The notes: a model not told the origin generated them from the sequence alone. 64,000 bases of DNA from Pyxidicoccus xibeiensis (GCF_024198175.1 NZ_JAJVKV010000001.1:310001-374000); one strand, 5' to 3'; positions 27,001 to 35,452 are shown, numbered from the stretch's first letter. Numbers and translations are program-made.

Positions 27001-27991
27001 CGCGGGGCACGTGGAGGAGACGTTCACCCAGCGCTCGCTGAAGACGGCCATCGACGCGCTGATGGACATCCTGACGCGCTTCGAGAGCCCCAGCTCGGAA
27101 GAGGCGTGGAGCCCCACCCAGCCAGCCGTCGTCGAGTCGGAGGTCTCACCCGACGACGACGACAAGGACGACGCCGACGCCGAAGAGCTTCCGTGGACGA
27201 CCGTGGAGGTGCCGAGGCTGGACTTCATCCCGCAGCAGAAGGCCAACTGGTGCTGGGCGGCCACCAGCCTGATGATGCGGAAGTTCTACCTGAAGGACAC
27301 GAGCACGCTCGAGGACGTGGTGCGCGAGGTCCATCCCGGGCTGGAGGACGAGCAGAGCTCGCTCCGGCTCGCCCGGCTCAAGCCCCAGGGACAGGTGGAG
27401 GGGCGCATCCTCTCGTGGGAGGAAATCAAGGCGCAGCTCGATGCGAAGAAGCCCTTCATCATCGCCAGGGGTGGTCACTACTGGGCCTGCTACGGCTACC
27501 AGGAGCGGCGTGCGGAGAAGCGGCTGCTCTACTGGGACCCGCTCCCCCCGGAGACCGGGGCCAAGAGCCAGATGACCTACGCGCAGTATCAAGCGCACAT
27601 GCTGGCCGGTGGCGCGACGGCCCAGGCCTTCGAAATCCAACCGTGGAAGGTGCTCATCCCCCTCCAGATAGACGAGAAGAGCTACCAGCAGGGCAGCCAG
27701 AAGATGTACCTGCGCCCGGTGCAGAACCGGCTCCGCGTCGCCAGCTCGGAGCTGCGCGTCCGGCATGCACGCAACTCGGTCGGCGGCGTGGGCGCCGTCA
27801 TCCAGACGCTCCGGTTCAGGGGCCTGCCCGCGGAGTTCGAGTGGGACATGAAGGTCGCCGAGGAACACTGGGCCGTGGACACACAGCGCATGTCCGTCGT
27901 GCTGGAGGTCGAGGCGACGCTGTCGCAGGAGCAGCGCCCCGTGCTGGCCGGAACGACCCAGCTCTCCGTGGGCATCGAGAAGCCCTCGTAG
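24026..27991 (+). CDS. Giant protein with C-terminal papain-like (C39/C70-type) cysteine protease domain
   Basis: A 1321-residue protein without signal peptide. Residues 1-230 form an unknown domain (including FLACDTRHDGFELLARIMSA). Residues about 250-370 are rich in Glu/Lys helices, likely coiled coil. Near 466-490, KGGRAAKYLQ followed by Asp484-Trp-Asp486 resembles a nucleotidyltransferase motif (GG...DxD), though its spacing is long and no third acid is obvious. An acidic linker (DDDDKDDADAEE) precedes residues about 1060-1200, a clear papain-like domain: Gln1070, Cys1076 (ANWCWAATSLMM), His1151 (ARGGHYWACYGY) and Asp1171 (LYWDPL), the AvrRpt2/C39-like pattern. A beta-rich tail follows. 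Likely a polymorphic effector or polyprotein-type toxin; mechanism not known. Confidence 0.82.
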   Translation: MAQYKASKRKWYEEKFLLPWPAENGDAKASLVVEEIGQVAGLDVHLTVFKSTWTYRFQHHHGLETIFDRIFGSGTGGVHVTLELPGEGGQPSTQGIHCYIGGPNQGRTDEERVALEALLEEQVTRLKGIIQTALNEFDEFVWEGCDDPDDAFAFLACDTRHDGFELLARIMSARHGMKVVYPAQSDLALLWATPSLHPMQALQNCHQRLIRDSVRGLGTDEASAKESVEMGKYFYFTATPPKAMGLAKDAPADTPTLLEELESTLDKLERELPTLPKEAAPPHLEKVNEQLWSLRKAFDKKASEADAATAVELKKRAKWYPLLADAERQLKGFKKQMEAAALDAEPAEKLEEVRARLARAQRNLSLAHAGMCSIQNFHTIEPFYLFRLLVKFQVQSKTPIPPADRTKLSSSLTGGLHNSPHMAWLFTWLRDRLVVLDAALRKACPKKGPVSKQWPDGEPAVVFYLKGGRAAKYLQDRATEGENDWDTNIVINPNLKAGDWYRTFLAVHNTVLAFLEESKRLFAVRVHQRDAYEGMTKALTALDKAEQDQRAKDQEKARAKKDEHEAQLMPDLQEDDVHVSDEDERLYEQAVKQLKALALSDRLRNEETGSLLEELEKENLKAELIDIGIPRRDTVEAFEQWFNVCPRVIVRGDVPIPGHLYYLAEFVTMIREAFMDKSISIRKIPIRVERLLEVLLMASADLDRLIGEEKEHVPQMLAPSLAEVGKLPLHLKRLLTLLVKQLADAYELAEDPGLAKCFDTTFKAALPQRAAKAKYPKSLTDSIAAYAPYGSNAKNKEVADAIGFVQWMAETYGTHLKEERARFIQEQRKWFVHFIKAIYTGSIFALGEDLQVQFAVSGAFAAQLHAKYARFERLEELEPVKRVDIKLFCTPGTKPGATVDAAAVLELIEPIISTYLQNTATKAPHYHVVRGAPGTLYFQWPEAVKFAEGMEYQPIVMKLSVEACEESWPQLAFIQGLPVLGLRDLIWEYKRRAGHVEETFTQRSLKTAIDALMDILTRFESPSSEEAWSPTQPAVVESEVSPDDDDKDDADAEELPWTTVEVPRLDFIPQQKANWCWAATSLMMRKFYLKDTSTLEDVVREVHPGLEDEQSSLRLARLKPQGQVEGRILSWEEIKAQLDAKKPFIIARGGHYWACYGYQERRAEKRLLYWDPLPPETGAKSQMTYAQYQAHMLAGGATAQAFEIQPWKVLIPLQIDEKSYQQGSQKMYLRPVQNRLRVASSELRVRHARNSVGGVGAVIQTLRFRGLPAEFEWDMKVAEEHWAVDTQRMSVVLEVEATLSQEQRPVLAGTTQLSVGIEKPS

Positions 27992-28030
27992 CGGGAGGCC
28001 CCACGGACCACGCGCCGTTCTCCTGAATGC

Positions 28031-30331
28031 TCAGTCGATGGTCACCAGGACGAACTTGTTGTTGATGTCCCGGTCCACGGGGGTGACGACCTTGCCCGAG
28101 CCCACCGAGGTGCGCAGCAGGTTGAGGCGATTGTGCTCCACCAGCACCCACTCGCGGCCGGGCCGCATGGCCAGGTTGCGCATGCGCGTGCTGGCGTCGC
28201 TGCTGCGGTACTGCTCCACCGTGTTGCTCGAGTAGAACGTCTCGCCGCGCCAGTTCATCATGTACGCGACGATGGGCTCGTCCGCCTTGCGCTGCGCGTA
28301 GTACCGCCAGAACAGGTCGCGCTGCGTCCAGTGGTGGGACAGGTCCACCCAGTGGCTCCAGTTGAACCAGAGGGCCACGCCCGCCGCCAGCGCCCAGAAG
28401 GTGCCGAACAGCATCACCCGCGCGCGCAGCAGCGAGGCCACCACCGCCATGGCGCCGGCCACCGCGAAGGTGAAGCCCAGGGTGCTCTTGATGTTGACGG
28501 GCTCCGACAGTGCCCGCAGCACCGAGTCCTCCGCCACCGGCGCGCGGAAGCCGAGCACCGCCAGCGCCACGCCCGCCACCGCGACGAGCCCCGCCACCGT
28601 CCGCGGCGAGGAGCGCCCCTGCGTGCCCGGCCGCGTGGACTGCCAGCCGAGGAAGCCGGCCACGCCCGAAAGCGCGAGCCCCAGCAGCGCCGACGCCGAC
28701 ACCTGCGCCTGCGACGCCACCGCGCCCAGCGTGGCCACACCCGCGAGCAGGACGCCCAGCGCCACCGCGCGCGAGCCCGGTGAGGCCTTGTCCTTCGCGC
28801 GCGGCGAGAAGGCGTCGAAGGAGAGGTAGATGCCGAAGGCCAGCAGCACCAGCGTCACCAGGTCGCCCGTCCACAGCGGGCGCGAGGAGAAGAAGGCGAT
28901 GGGCTTGGTCACCAGGTCGTGCGGGTAGGCCCGGTCGTAGTTGAAGACGAACAGGTCGGTGAAGTGCTTCGGGTTGTCCGACAGGTCCTTGCCCACGAGG
29001 ATGAAGAGGACGAGGCCGAAGATGAGGCTCACCGCGTGGGCGGAGATGCCCTCCTCCCACAGCCGGTCCGCGAAGAGGGCCAGCAGGATGGCCAGGCCCG
29101 GCAGCACCGGGAAGACGTAGTGGTGGAACTTCGTGGCGCTGGAGGCCAGCAACCAGAAGGAGAAGGCCACCCACAGCACGGCGATGACGGCCAGGTGGTC
29201 CGCCTTCTTCTCCGAGCGCAGCTTGAGCCGCGCGACGACGGCGAAGGCGCCGGGCAGCAGGGCCACCCAGGGGAAGATGGCGTAGCCGCCCTGCTCGATG
29301 AAGTAGATGAACGTGCCGCCCGGCGTGGTGGTGTACACGCCCGCGGTGAGGCGGTTGAGGTGGTCGTGGACGAAGAAGCGGTACCAGAAGAGCTTGCCCT
29401 CGTCGTCCACGCTCTCGAAGAGCGACAGGGTGACGTACCAGGGCGCGGCCACCGCGAAGAAGACGAGGATGCCCGTGCCCAGGTGCATCCGGAACATCTG
29501 CCCCCAGAGCACCGGCATCGGCTGGCGGCCCTCGCGCACGTCCTTGCGGAAGGCGCGGCGCGTCAGCCACTTGAGGTGGGACTCCAGGCTGGCGCCGTCC
29601 CAGGGGATGACGGCCAGCGCCGCGTAGAGCACCAGGATGACGGCGGGCAGGCCCACGCCCAGCAGGCCCTTGGCCAGCGTGCCCAGGCCGGCGAAGAAGT
29701 AGAAGCCGTACCACCACGCGGAGCGGTGCTTCGTCGTCTCATCCAGCTGGCCGATGAGCGCGCACGCCATGGCGCAGATGAGCGTGGTGACGAAGGGCGT
29801 GTCCGTCACCGTCTGCCGGGTGAGCAGGAAGTACAGCGGCATGGTGGCCAGGATGAAGCCGGTGGCCAGGCCCGCGCGCCGGTTCACCACCCGCGACACG
29901 GCCAGCGACAGCAGCGCCACCGCGGCGATGCTCAGCAGGGCGAAGGGCACGCGCATGCCCCACTCGGTGAACAGGCCCAGCGCGCCGTCGGTGCGCACGG
30001 TGCCCACCACCTGCATGCCCAGCGCCTGCATCCACATGGTCAGCGGCGGCTTGGAGAAGAAATACGCGCCTTCCCAGAAGGGGTACACGTAGTCGCGGCG
30101 CTCGATCATCATCCGAGCCACCTCGCCGTAGTGCGTCTCCCAGCAGTCCCACAGCCCCACCGCCCCCAGGTAGGGCAGGAAGAGCAGGGCCGCGAAGCCG
30201 GCCGTGGAGAGCACGACGCGGGTGCTGGACGGCAGCGCCAGCCAGCGCTGGGCCCACTTCGTCGAGAAGGTCTCCTTCCCGAGAACGGCCTCGGAGAAGG
30301 TCTGCGCCTGCTGTTCGCCTTCGCTCGCCAC
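28031..30331 (-). CDS. ArnT/GT39-type membrane glycosyltransferase
   Basis: A 766-residue polytopic membrane protein of the dolichyl-phosphate-mannose mannosyltransferase/ArnT superfamily, which moves sugars from a polyprenyl-phosphate carrier outside the inner membrane. Seen: an early acidic loop (AVGLWDCWETHYGEVARMMI), FFSKPPLTMWMQALGM, LTRQTVTDTPFVTTL and more than ten hydrophobic segments, with a soluble C-terminal end. The start is set at GTG 30331, because AAGGAG lies nine bases upstream; a longer reading to 30496 would place this site and a promoter-like sequence inside the gene. Acceptor unknown. Confidence 0.85.
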   Translation of the reverse strand: MASEGEQQAQTFSEAVLGKETFSTKWAQRWLALPSSTRVVLSTAGFAALLFLPYLGAVGLWDCWETHYGEVARMMIERRDYVYPFWEGAYFFSKPPLTMWMQALGMQVVGTVRTDGALGLFTEWGMRVPFALLSIAAVALLSLAVSRVVNRRAGLATGFILATMPLYFLLTRQTVTDTPFVTTLICAMACALIGQLDETTKHRSAWWYGFYFFAGLGTLAKGLLGVGLPAVILVLYAALAVIPWDGASLESHLKWLTRRAFRKDVREGRQPMPVLWGQMFRMHLGTGILVFFAVAAPWYVTLSLFESVDDEGKLFWYRFFVHDHLNRLTAGVYTTTPGGTFIYFIEQGGYAIFPWVALLPGAFAVVARLKLRSEKKADHLAVIAVLWVAFSFWLLASSATKFHHYVFPVLPGLAILLALFADRLWEEGISAHAVSLIFGLVLFILVGKDLSDNPKHFTDLFVFNYDRAYPHDLVTKPIAFFSSRPLWTGDLVTLVLLAFGIYLSFDAFSPRAKDKASPGSRAVALGVLLAGVATLGAVASQAQVSASALLGLALSGVAGFLGWQSTRPGTQGRSSPRTVAGLVAVAGVALAVLGFRAPVAEDSVLRALSEPVNIKSTLGFTFAVAGAMAVVASLLRARVMLFGTFWALAAGVALWFNWSHWVDLSHHWTQRDLFWRYYAQRKADEPIVAYMMNWRGETFYSSNTVEQYRSSDASTRMRNLAMRPGREWVLVEHNRLNLLRTSVGSGKVVTPVDRDINNKFVLVTID

Positions 30332-30383
30332 GAGTGGAAGCTCCTTGAGTCGTTTCGGGCGCCAGTCCCGTGCCAGCCGCGGA

Positions 30384-30412
30384 CATATATCCCCGCCGTC
30401 CCCCTCGGTCGA
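30384..30412 (-). promoter_or_regulatory. Candidate promoter of the GT39 gene
   Basis: On the minus strand TCGACC (30407-30412, -35-like) and TATATG (30384-30389, -10-like) are 17 bases apart, each matching four of six consensus bases. The implied leader is about 46 bases and contains the AAGGAG site before GTG 30331. The sigma factor is not known. Confidence 0.35.
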
Positions 30413-30421
30413 CCTTCCTGG

Positions 30422-30446
30422 GTTGGCCCCCGCGCCGGGGGCCAAC
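30422..30446 (-). terminator. Strong hairpin downstream of the kinase gene
   Basis: A perfect 11-base-pair inverted repeat (GTTGGCCCCCG / CGGGGGCCAAC, three-base loop) lies 55 bases after the kinase stop and 90 bases before the GT39 start. No T-run follows, so it may act as a factor-assisted terminator or as an attenuator-like element between the two genes. Confidence 0.5.
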
Positions 30447-30500
30447 CTCATACATGCGGTGGGCAACCCCGCGGATGGTGACAAGGAGTGGAGCAACGGG

Positions 30501-31937
30501 TCATGGACTGTCGTCTCGAGCCGCGGGGCCCGAGGTGGCAGGGCGTTCCCGAGTCATCGCGGGGAGGTAACACGCGCCCTTGTATTCAACGCCGTCCCAG
30601 TCATCACAATCCTTCACGTCCACGGGCAGCTTCCTCCAACAAGCGCCGTTGATGGCGACCTGCACCTTGCCGGGACAGCGGCCTTTGGCGTTCGGGCGCC
30701 GCTGCCCTGGAAAGGGTTTCGGGGGCAGCTCCTGCGCGATGGAGGCCCACACGGAGGGGGCTCGCTCGGGCTCCACCGGCGCCATCAGCGCGGAGTCCCC
30801 GAGGGCCACGGCGCCGCCATCCCTGGACTCTTCCTCCTCCGCGAGGTGAGCCACCGCGGGCTCCTCGGAGGGACTCCCCCTCAGCAGCCCTCCGGCGCTC
30901 AGCGCCAGGGCGCCTGCGAGGCCGGCGGCCGCGAGCCGGGGCCACCTCGCCACGCGAGGAGGGGGCCGCACCGTGACGCGCTGGGGAGGGGGAAAGAGGC
31001 CCGCGGGTCGCGGCTCTTCTCCCGTGAAGAGAGGCACGTCCGCCTCGTGTCCCGCGTTGCGTGCTGCCTGCTCCAGCGCTTCGGCCACCTCCCGCGCGCT
31101 CCCTCGCGCTTCGGGGTGGGGCGAGAGCAGCCGGGCCACCAGCGCGCTCAGCTCCGCACTGCAGCGGGGGTTGCAGACTCGCGCCGTCCAATGCGCCAGC
31201 TCCTCGGGGCGCCAGAGCCAGGCATCGTCATCCATCGGGTGCGCCGACGGGGGGTACTTCTCGGTGACCAGGCGATAGGCGGTGACACCCAGGGCGAAGA
31301 GGTCATCCGCGGGCCCCGGCGCATATGCGACGGCCGGGGGTTTGCGGGCGCGGAGGAAGAAGCGCCACGCCTCGGGCGAGCGGTAGGGCGGGGTGCCGGG
31401 TGGAAAGGGGTGCGAGGTGAGCGTGGCGGCCCCCAGATGGTGTCCAGAGCCGAAGTCCAGCAGGAAGGGCTGAGCGTCCGTGCTCCGGACGCGGATGTTG
31501 TCGCCCTTCACGTCGCGGTGGAGGCCTCCGGCCGCATGGGTGGCTTCCAGCGCTCGGGCCAGCTGAGCCAGAAGCCGAAGCACCTGCCGTGAAGACGGGC
31601 GCCAGGCCTGGGCCCACGCATAGAGCGACGGGCCTTCCACCCACTCCATGACGAGCCAGGCGTAGGAGACGCCCTCGCGCGGCTGCCAGTCGCCATGGTC
31701 CAGCAGGCGGGGGACAGCGGGGTGGCGCAGGCGGAAGAGCAGCTCGGCCTCACGGAGGAAGCGCGCATCCCCCGGGTGCAGGGCCAGCTTGAGGGCCACG
31801 ACGCCTGGAGTCCCGTCCACGCGCTGGGCCTGGTAGACGACGCCATTGGTGCCCCGGCCGCGCTGCTCCAGCAGACACCACGGGCCGATGCGCGTCCCCG
31901 GGGGCAGGTTGGCCGGATTGAGGTGGTCAGACTCCAT
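30501..31937 (-). CDS. Membrane Ser/Thr protein kinase with a C-terminal Cys-rich outside tail
   Basis: A 478-residue kinase. Residues about 15-290 are the kinase domain: P-loop RGRGTNGVVY, Lys50 (VALKLAL), HRDVKGDN (140-147), DFG at 161-163 and SPEAW. Residues about 335-353 are one membrane segment. The external tail ends in a conserved-looking cysteine block (GRCPGKVQVAINGACWRKLP, KDCDDWDGVEYKGACYLPAM) with four cysteines, a tail I know from other myxobacterial kinases and likely a small disulfide domain. ATG 31937 has GAGGGA upstream; 32081 would add 48 unlikely residues. Confidence 0.87.
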   Translation of the reverse strand: MESDHLNPANLPPGTRIGPWCLLEQRGRGTNGVVYQAQRVDGTPGVVALKLALHPGDARFLREAELLFRLRHPAVPRLLDHGDWQPREGVSYAWLVMEWVEGPSLYAWAQAWRPSSRQVLRLLAQLARALEATHAAGGLHRDVKGDNIRVRSTDAQPFLLDFGSGHHLGAATLTSHPFPPGTPPYRSPEAWRFFLRARKPPAVAYAPGPADDLFALGVTAYRLVTEKYPPSAHPMDDDAWLWRPEELAHWTARVCNPRCSAELSALVARLLSPHPEARGSAREVAEALEQAARNAGHEADVPLFTGEEPRPAGLFPPPQRVTVRPPPRVARWPRLAAAGLAGALALSAGGLLRGSPSEEPAVAHLAEEEESRDGGAVALGDSALMAPVEPERAPSVWASIAQELPPKPFPGQRRPNAKGRCPGKVQVAINGACWRKLPVDVKDCDDWDGVEYKGACYLPAMTRERPATSGPAARDDSP

Positions 31938-32389
31938 GAGGTCCCTCGTGAGGCGGTCCGCTCCGCGCACGCGGAGACTACTCGCGAGGTAGTCGGACTC
32001 CAACGCCATCCAGCAGGTGGACGACTGCCCTCCACTCCAGAATGACGTGGGGAATCCTGAGCGCCACAGGTGAAAGCGCATGCTTCACCACCGCCGCAGG
32101 TAGCTGCCCCCACTCATGGAGACGAGCGCGCACTGTGAGGACAGCCTGAGCAGGAGGGTGCCCCAGAGGGCTGCACGGCCTGTCCACCGCCCTGGCGTTC
32201 AGCCCAGGCGCCATCCGCCAGCGGCCCTCCCCGGTCCCTCGGACCTGCCTGGTTTCATCCAGGCGAGAGACACCTCCAAGGAGGGGGGAGGCTGGCTCGA
32301 ACCTGTTTCGGAGACTCCGTCGTGACGCGGCCGGCGGCAAGCCACGACCGCGCCCCGGTTCGACCGCCACCGGGGCGCGGCCCCGGCCG
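31938..32389. other. Intergenic region
   Basis: No gene is supported between the kinase start (31937) and the LamG gene end (32390). It should hold the kinase promoter on the minus strand and contains the hairpin at 32348-32380. I see no repeat or other element here. Confidence 0.4.
32348..32380 (-). terminator. Terminator-like hairpin of the LamG gene
   Basis: A perfect 11-base-pair inverted repeat (CCGCGCCCCGG / CCGGGGCGCGG, 11-base loop) starts nine bases after the stop codon of the minus-strand LamG gene. There is no T-run, as is common in very GC-rich genomes. Position and stem strength support a terminator. Confidence 0.55.
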
Positions 32390-33673
32390 CTAGGGTGCCG
32401 CCAGGAGGGCGACGTCGCAGGCGGTGAGCTCTCGGCTGTAGGTCCGGACATCGTCGAACGAAGCCGGGATGCTGAAGAAGCCGCCCAGGCAGGACGGCAG
32501 GCTGCGGCCGATGCGGAACGGGTTCTCGCCGGTGAGGTCCGTCGGCGCAGCGCTGGTCGAGGCGCCGACCTGCACGCCGTCGATGTACATCTTGAGCGAG
32601 GTCCCGCCGCGGGTATAGACGACCTGGTGCCAGCTGCCGTTGTTGAGCGGCGTCGGAAAGACGTTGAAGCCCGCGCCGTTCGTGCCTGCCGCGTCCTCGT
32701 AGATTTCGAGCGACGTGGTGGAGTCGCCGTTGAGCCTTCCCGAGAGATAGTTGCCTGCGCTCCCCACCACCCGGTTCCCGATGAGATCGCCGTTGCCACT
32801 GCTGTTGAAGGTCGTCTTCAGCCAGTAGCTCACGGTGAACGGGCCCGTCCCGAATTGCCCGGGCGCGAGGCCGAAGTCGACGTGGGCGTTGAGGTCGCAC
32901 TGCCCGGTGGGCGTGAGCGTGACTGCCCCGGAGCCGTCGAAGCTGACCGTCCGCGACGCCGAGCTGCCCAGCGTTCCGTCCGACGTGCCCGCCGAGTCCA
33001 GGGCCGTGCTGCCGCCGGCCTCGTCGAAGGTCCACCGGTGGGCCAGGTTGCTGGTCGTGTCGCCGACGAGCGGGCCGCCGGTGCAGACCCCGCCCTGGCA
33101 GGTGTCCGGCTGGGTGCAGGCGTTGCCGTCGGTGCACGCCGTGCCGTCGGGCGCCACCGGATTGGAGCACTGCCCGGTCGACGGATTACAGGTGCCCGCG
33201 GTGTGGCACGCGTCGAGGGGCACACAGACCACGCCCGCGCAGAGGTCTGGCTGGCAGGTGCCGTTCAGGCAGATGGAGCCGGCGCAGCAGGGCACCGTCG
33301 CGCCGCACGGCGCGTTCGTGGGCAGACAGCCCTGACCCTGGCACGTGGGGTCGTAGAGGGGGGAGCTCGGGTCGGTGCTGGTGACGTAGTCTCCGGGGTG
33401 ACCCGCATGCCCGTCGATGCACCCCTGCTCGCTGATCCTGAGGATCTTGTAGGGATTGGTGGCCGAGCCGGTGGCGTGACAGAGCTGTACCCTGCCATTG
33501 ACCTCGAAGTACTCACATTGCTCTTCCGTCAGAGCGGAGTCGGTCGTTTCGAGGGGCTCGTCGTGTGAGTCGGTGGACGTCGCGACGCAGCTCATGGCCA
33601 CGGCGCCCGCTGCCAGAGAGCTCAGGAAAAACATGGAAAGACGGCTTGATAGGAATGAAATGAAGCTGCGCAT
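32390..33673 (-). CDS. Cys-rich lipoprotein with C-terminal LamG/ConA-like domain
   Basis: A 427-residue surface protein. Residues 1-30 are a lipoprotein signal (lipobox AVAMSC). Residues about 90-200 are a cysteine-rich stalk with CxxxxC repeats (CQGQGCLPTNAPCGATVPCC, CTDGNACTQPDTCQGGVC) of the type common in myxobacterial surface proteins. Residues about 215-425 are a LamG/concanavalin-like jelly roll (AHRWTFDEAGGSTALDSAG, GPFTVSYWLKTTF, GSWHQVVYTRGGTSLKMYID, ASFDDVRTYSRELT), which usually binds glycans or proteins. ATG 33673 follows AGGA and begins the signal peptide. It is likely transcribed alone and ends in the hairpin at 32348-32380. Confidence 0.83.
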   Translation of the reverse strand: MRSFISFLSSRLSMFFLSSLAAGAVAMSCVATSTDSHDEPLETTDSALTEEQCEYFEVNGRVQLCHATGSATNPYKILRISEQGCIDGHAGHPGDYVTSTDPSSPLYDPTCQGQGCLPTNAPCGATVPCCAGSICLNGTCQPDLCAGVVCVPLDACHTAGTCNPSTGQCSNPVAPDGTACTDGNACTQPDTCQGGVCTGGPLVGDTTSNLAHRWTFDEAGGSTALDSAGTSDGTLGSSASRTVSFDGSGAVTLTPTGQCDLNAHVDFGLAPGQFGTGPFTVSYWLKTTFNSSGNGDLIGNRVVGSAGNYLSGRLNGDSTTSLEIYEDAAGTNGAGFNVFPTPLNNGSWHQVVYTRGGTSLKMYIDGVQVGASTSAAPTDLTGENPFRIGRSLPSCLGGFFSIPASFDDVRTYSRELTACDVALLAAP

Positions 33674-34021
33674 GGATATCCTGACAAGTGAGTAATGGGG
33701 AATGCAGTGCTGGCGTAGCACTGCAGAGCACTTGTCATTCGCGGCGCTCCATCAGAGCGGTGAGGCCCGCCCATGCTGGAGTGTGGCTGGTGTTGCAACC
33801 AGAGTGAGCGCCTGGATCACAAGGCCAGAGTCAGGGTACCTGCCGGCCTCTAGTATGGCTTCGCATTCCCGAGGGAAAACGTGCACTGTCAATTTGTGCA
33901 TCTCGGGCACGCCCGCAGGGGCAGGCTGACGCTGCGTAGCTCCGCCAGACCTGCGGCGGAGACGAGGACCCGTCCTACGAGGAGAGCGCGTCCGGCCAGT
34001 TCATCCGCGAGGGTAGAGAAA
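33674..34021. other. Intergenic region with a possible coding trace
   Basis: No intact gene is supported. It contains the hairpin at 33704-33724. Just before 34022 about 23 codons in one frame have strong third-position G/C bias (CGGDEDPSYEESASGQFIRE) and run into the pseudogene start, perhaps the end of a lost upstream gene. The rest is featureless and somewhat lower in G+C. Confidence 0.35.
33704..33724. promoter_or_regulatory. Perfect inverted repeat upstream of the LamG gene
   Basis: Arms GCAGTGCT and AGCACTGC (eight bases, five-base loop) are centred about 40 bases upstream of the LamG ATG. The position suits an operator or a 5' leader hairpin. No T-run follows in either direction. Confidence 0.4.
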
Positions 34022-34456
34022 ATGACAATCACGCAAGAACTGTATGCATTGGAGGGATGACAGGAGTGCGCAGTTCGCACGTGGATTCCTCGAACGCTTT
34101 CTGCCCGAACGGAAGAGTCTCCACGCGGGCTTTTCCGTCCCGGAGAACGCTGATGCGCCCAGGGTGACATTCCAGACCGAAGACGAGATTCTGGCGTATC
34201 TGGAGGCTCCCCCGGTGAGCCCCATGGCTTGTATTGGAGCGAGAGGGAACCGGGCTCTTCTCGCCAGGCGATGCTGTTCTACACGCGAGATGGGAAGGTG
34301 ATTTTCGGGCTCGCGGAGCTCGCCGAAGACGCGGCTGAGCGGCTGCGAGAGCTGGCACGTTTCGTCGGGGCCTATGACACACTCATGAGCTCCGAAGAGC
34401 GCCCGCCCGACACCGCACGCGAGTTCGTTGGGCTCTGCCGGCGAAGCAGGTCATGA
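34022..34456 (+). pseudogene. Frameshifted gene of unknown family (two compensating shifts)
   Basis: One protein is readable only by joining three segments. An ATG at 34022 gives MTITQELYALEG and stops. From about 34050 another frame continues DDRSAQFARGFLERFLPERK to EDEILAYLEAPPVSP (about 34225). The original frame then resumes with YWSEREPGSSRQAMLFYTRD and DGKVIFGLAELAEDAAERLR to the TGA at 34456. The joined product would be about 140 residues. Start and end share a frame, so the two indels nearly compensate. No family is recognised; size and accessory setting would fit an orphan immunity protein, which is only a guess. Confidence 0.6.
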
Positions 34457-34706
34457 AATCCTGACTCAAGACGCGGATGACTCCTGCCTGACAAGGTGAA
34501 GCCCCAGGGGGGAAGGACAGTCCCGTGCGGCCATGCGGTGACAGCGCCCCACGCCCAAGGCCGTCCGGGACATGCCACGGGCAGGCTCCCGGGAGGGCTG
34601 ACTCGAGACCTGGAGGGAGCCCGCATCGCCCGAACCCTCGGGGGGCCTTCCGGCCTCTTGCGCGCCGTGGTCCCGGTGACCTGCCCGGTCGTCCGCCGTC
34701 GGCATG
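34457..34706. other. Intergenic region
   Basis: Between the pseudogene and the palindromic repeat copy I see no supported gene, hairpin or repeat. Confidence 0.35.
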
Positions 34707-35183
34707 TCAGCCCCACCCGGTAGGAAGGTCCTGGCGGAAGGAACGTTCCTTCCGGCGGCGGGTCGGTCCGGCAGGGGGTGGGCAGCGGCGCGGTCCGAAG
34801 CCATGACGGCGGGAGAGGCCCTGCCAGCAGCTCACGAGGCTCCGGCGTTCGGGCGCTCGATGAATGCCGGGCCCCGTGGCGTTCTTCGATGCGGCCCTCC
34901 CAGGACGAGCACACCGTACTCGAGAGCCCAGCTCGCCGACGTGCAGCTGCTCGGCGTCCTCGAAGTCCTCCTCCGTCAGGTCGAAGAAGGTGACGGTGCC
35001 GCTTCCGTGGGCCTGGACGACAGCGCCGAGGTCCTCGAAGGTGACGTCTTCGTTGCCCCAGGTGCGCACCCGCGTGACGCCGGGCATCGCGCGCAACCGC
35101 TCCTCCACCGCGTGGAGCTCCCGGTAGCGCAAGGGCCCCCAGACGCCCAGGACGAAGCTGAGGAAGCAGGGGGCCAGGGTCAC
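34707..35183 (-). CDS. Possible small membrane-anchored protein (weak)
   Basis: A 158-codon frame starting at GTG 35183. The first half is credible: a short hydrophobic start (TLAPCFLSFVLGVWGPL), then RELHAVEERLRAMPGVTRVR, WGNEDVTFEDLGAVVQAHGS and FFDLTEEDFEDAEQLHVGEL. The second half is low-complexity Arg/Pro sequence and ends inside the dispersed palindrome at 34735-34754, so the real gene probably stopped earlier or is frameshifted. No ribosome-binding site is evident. Function unknown. Confidence 0.35.
   Translation of the reverse strand: MTLAPCFLSFVLGVWGPLRYRELHAVEERLRAMPGVTRVRTWGNEDVTFEDLGAVVQAHGSGTVTFFDLTEEDFEDAEQLHVGELGSRVRCARPGRAASKNATGPGIHRAPERRSLVSCWQGLSRRHGFGPRRCPPPAGPTRRRKERSFRQDLPTGWG
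34735..34754. repeat. Dispersed palindromic repeat copy
   Basis: CGGAAGGAACGTTCCTTCCG is a perfect 20-base palindrome containing the same core (GGAAGGAACGTTCCTT) as the type A units of the array at 4282-4572, about 30 kb away. Here it is a single copy with no tandem flanks. Confidence 0.9.
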
Positions 35184-35452
35184 ACCAGGGCCAGCCCCCC
35201 CGCGAGCACCCGGGCCCGGCCCCGAGAGGCTGTCGGCAGGTTGGAATCCGGGGCGGGTGGCACGACGTCCATGCCCCCCGACCCCTAGGCGGGCTGGCGC
35301 GCCGTCGCACCTGGACGCGTAAACCGTGCCAGCCGCGAAACTCGACACCGCGCCTTTTCGTGCGCTACCATTACAAAAGTTCAATGGTGGCGGATGTCTC
35401 GGAAGAGGCAACACGACAAAGAACTCTGGGGCTCCCAGAGGGGGAACGGCAC

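Noticed and set aside
23942-27010. 1022-codon open frame antisense to the giant protease gene
   Set aside because: Leu/Val/Arg/Gly-rich shadow of the plus-strand gene; no motif.
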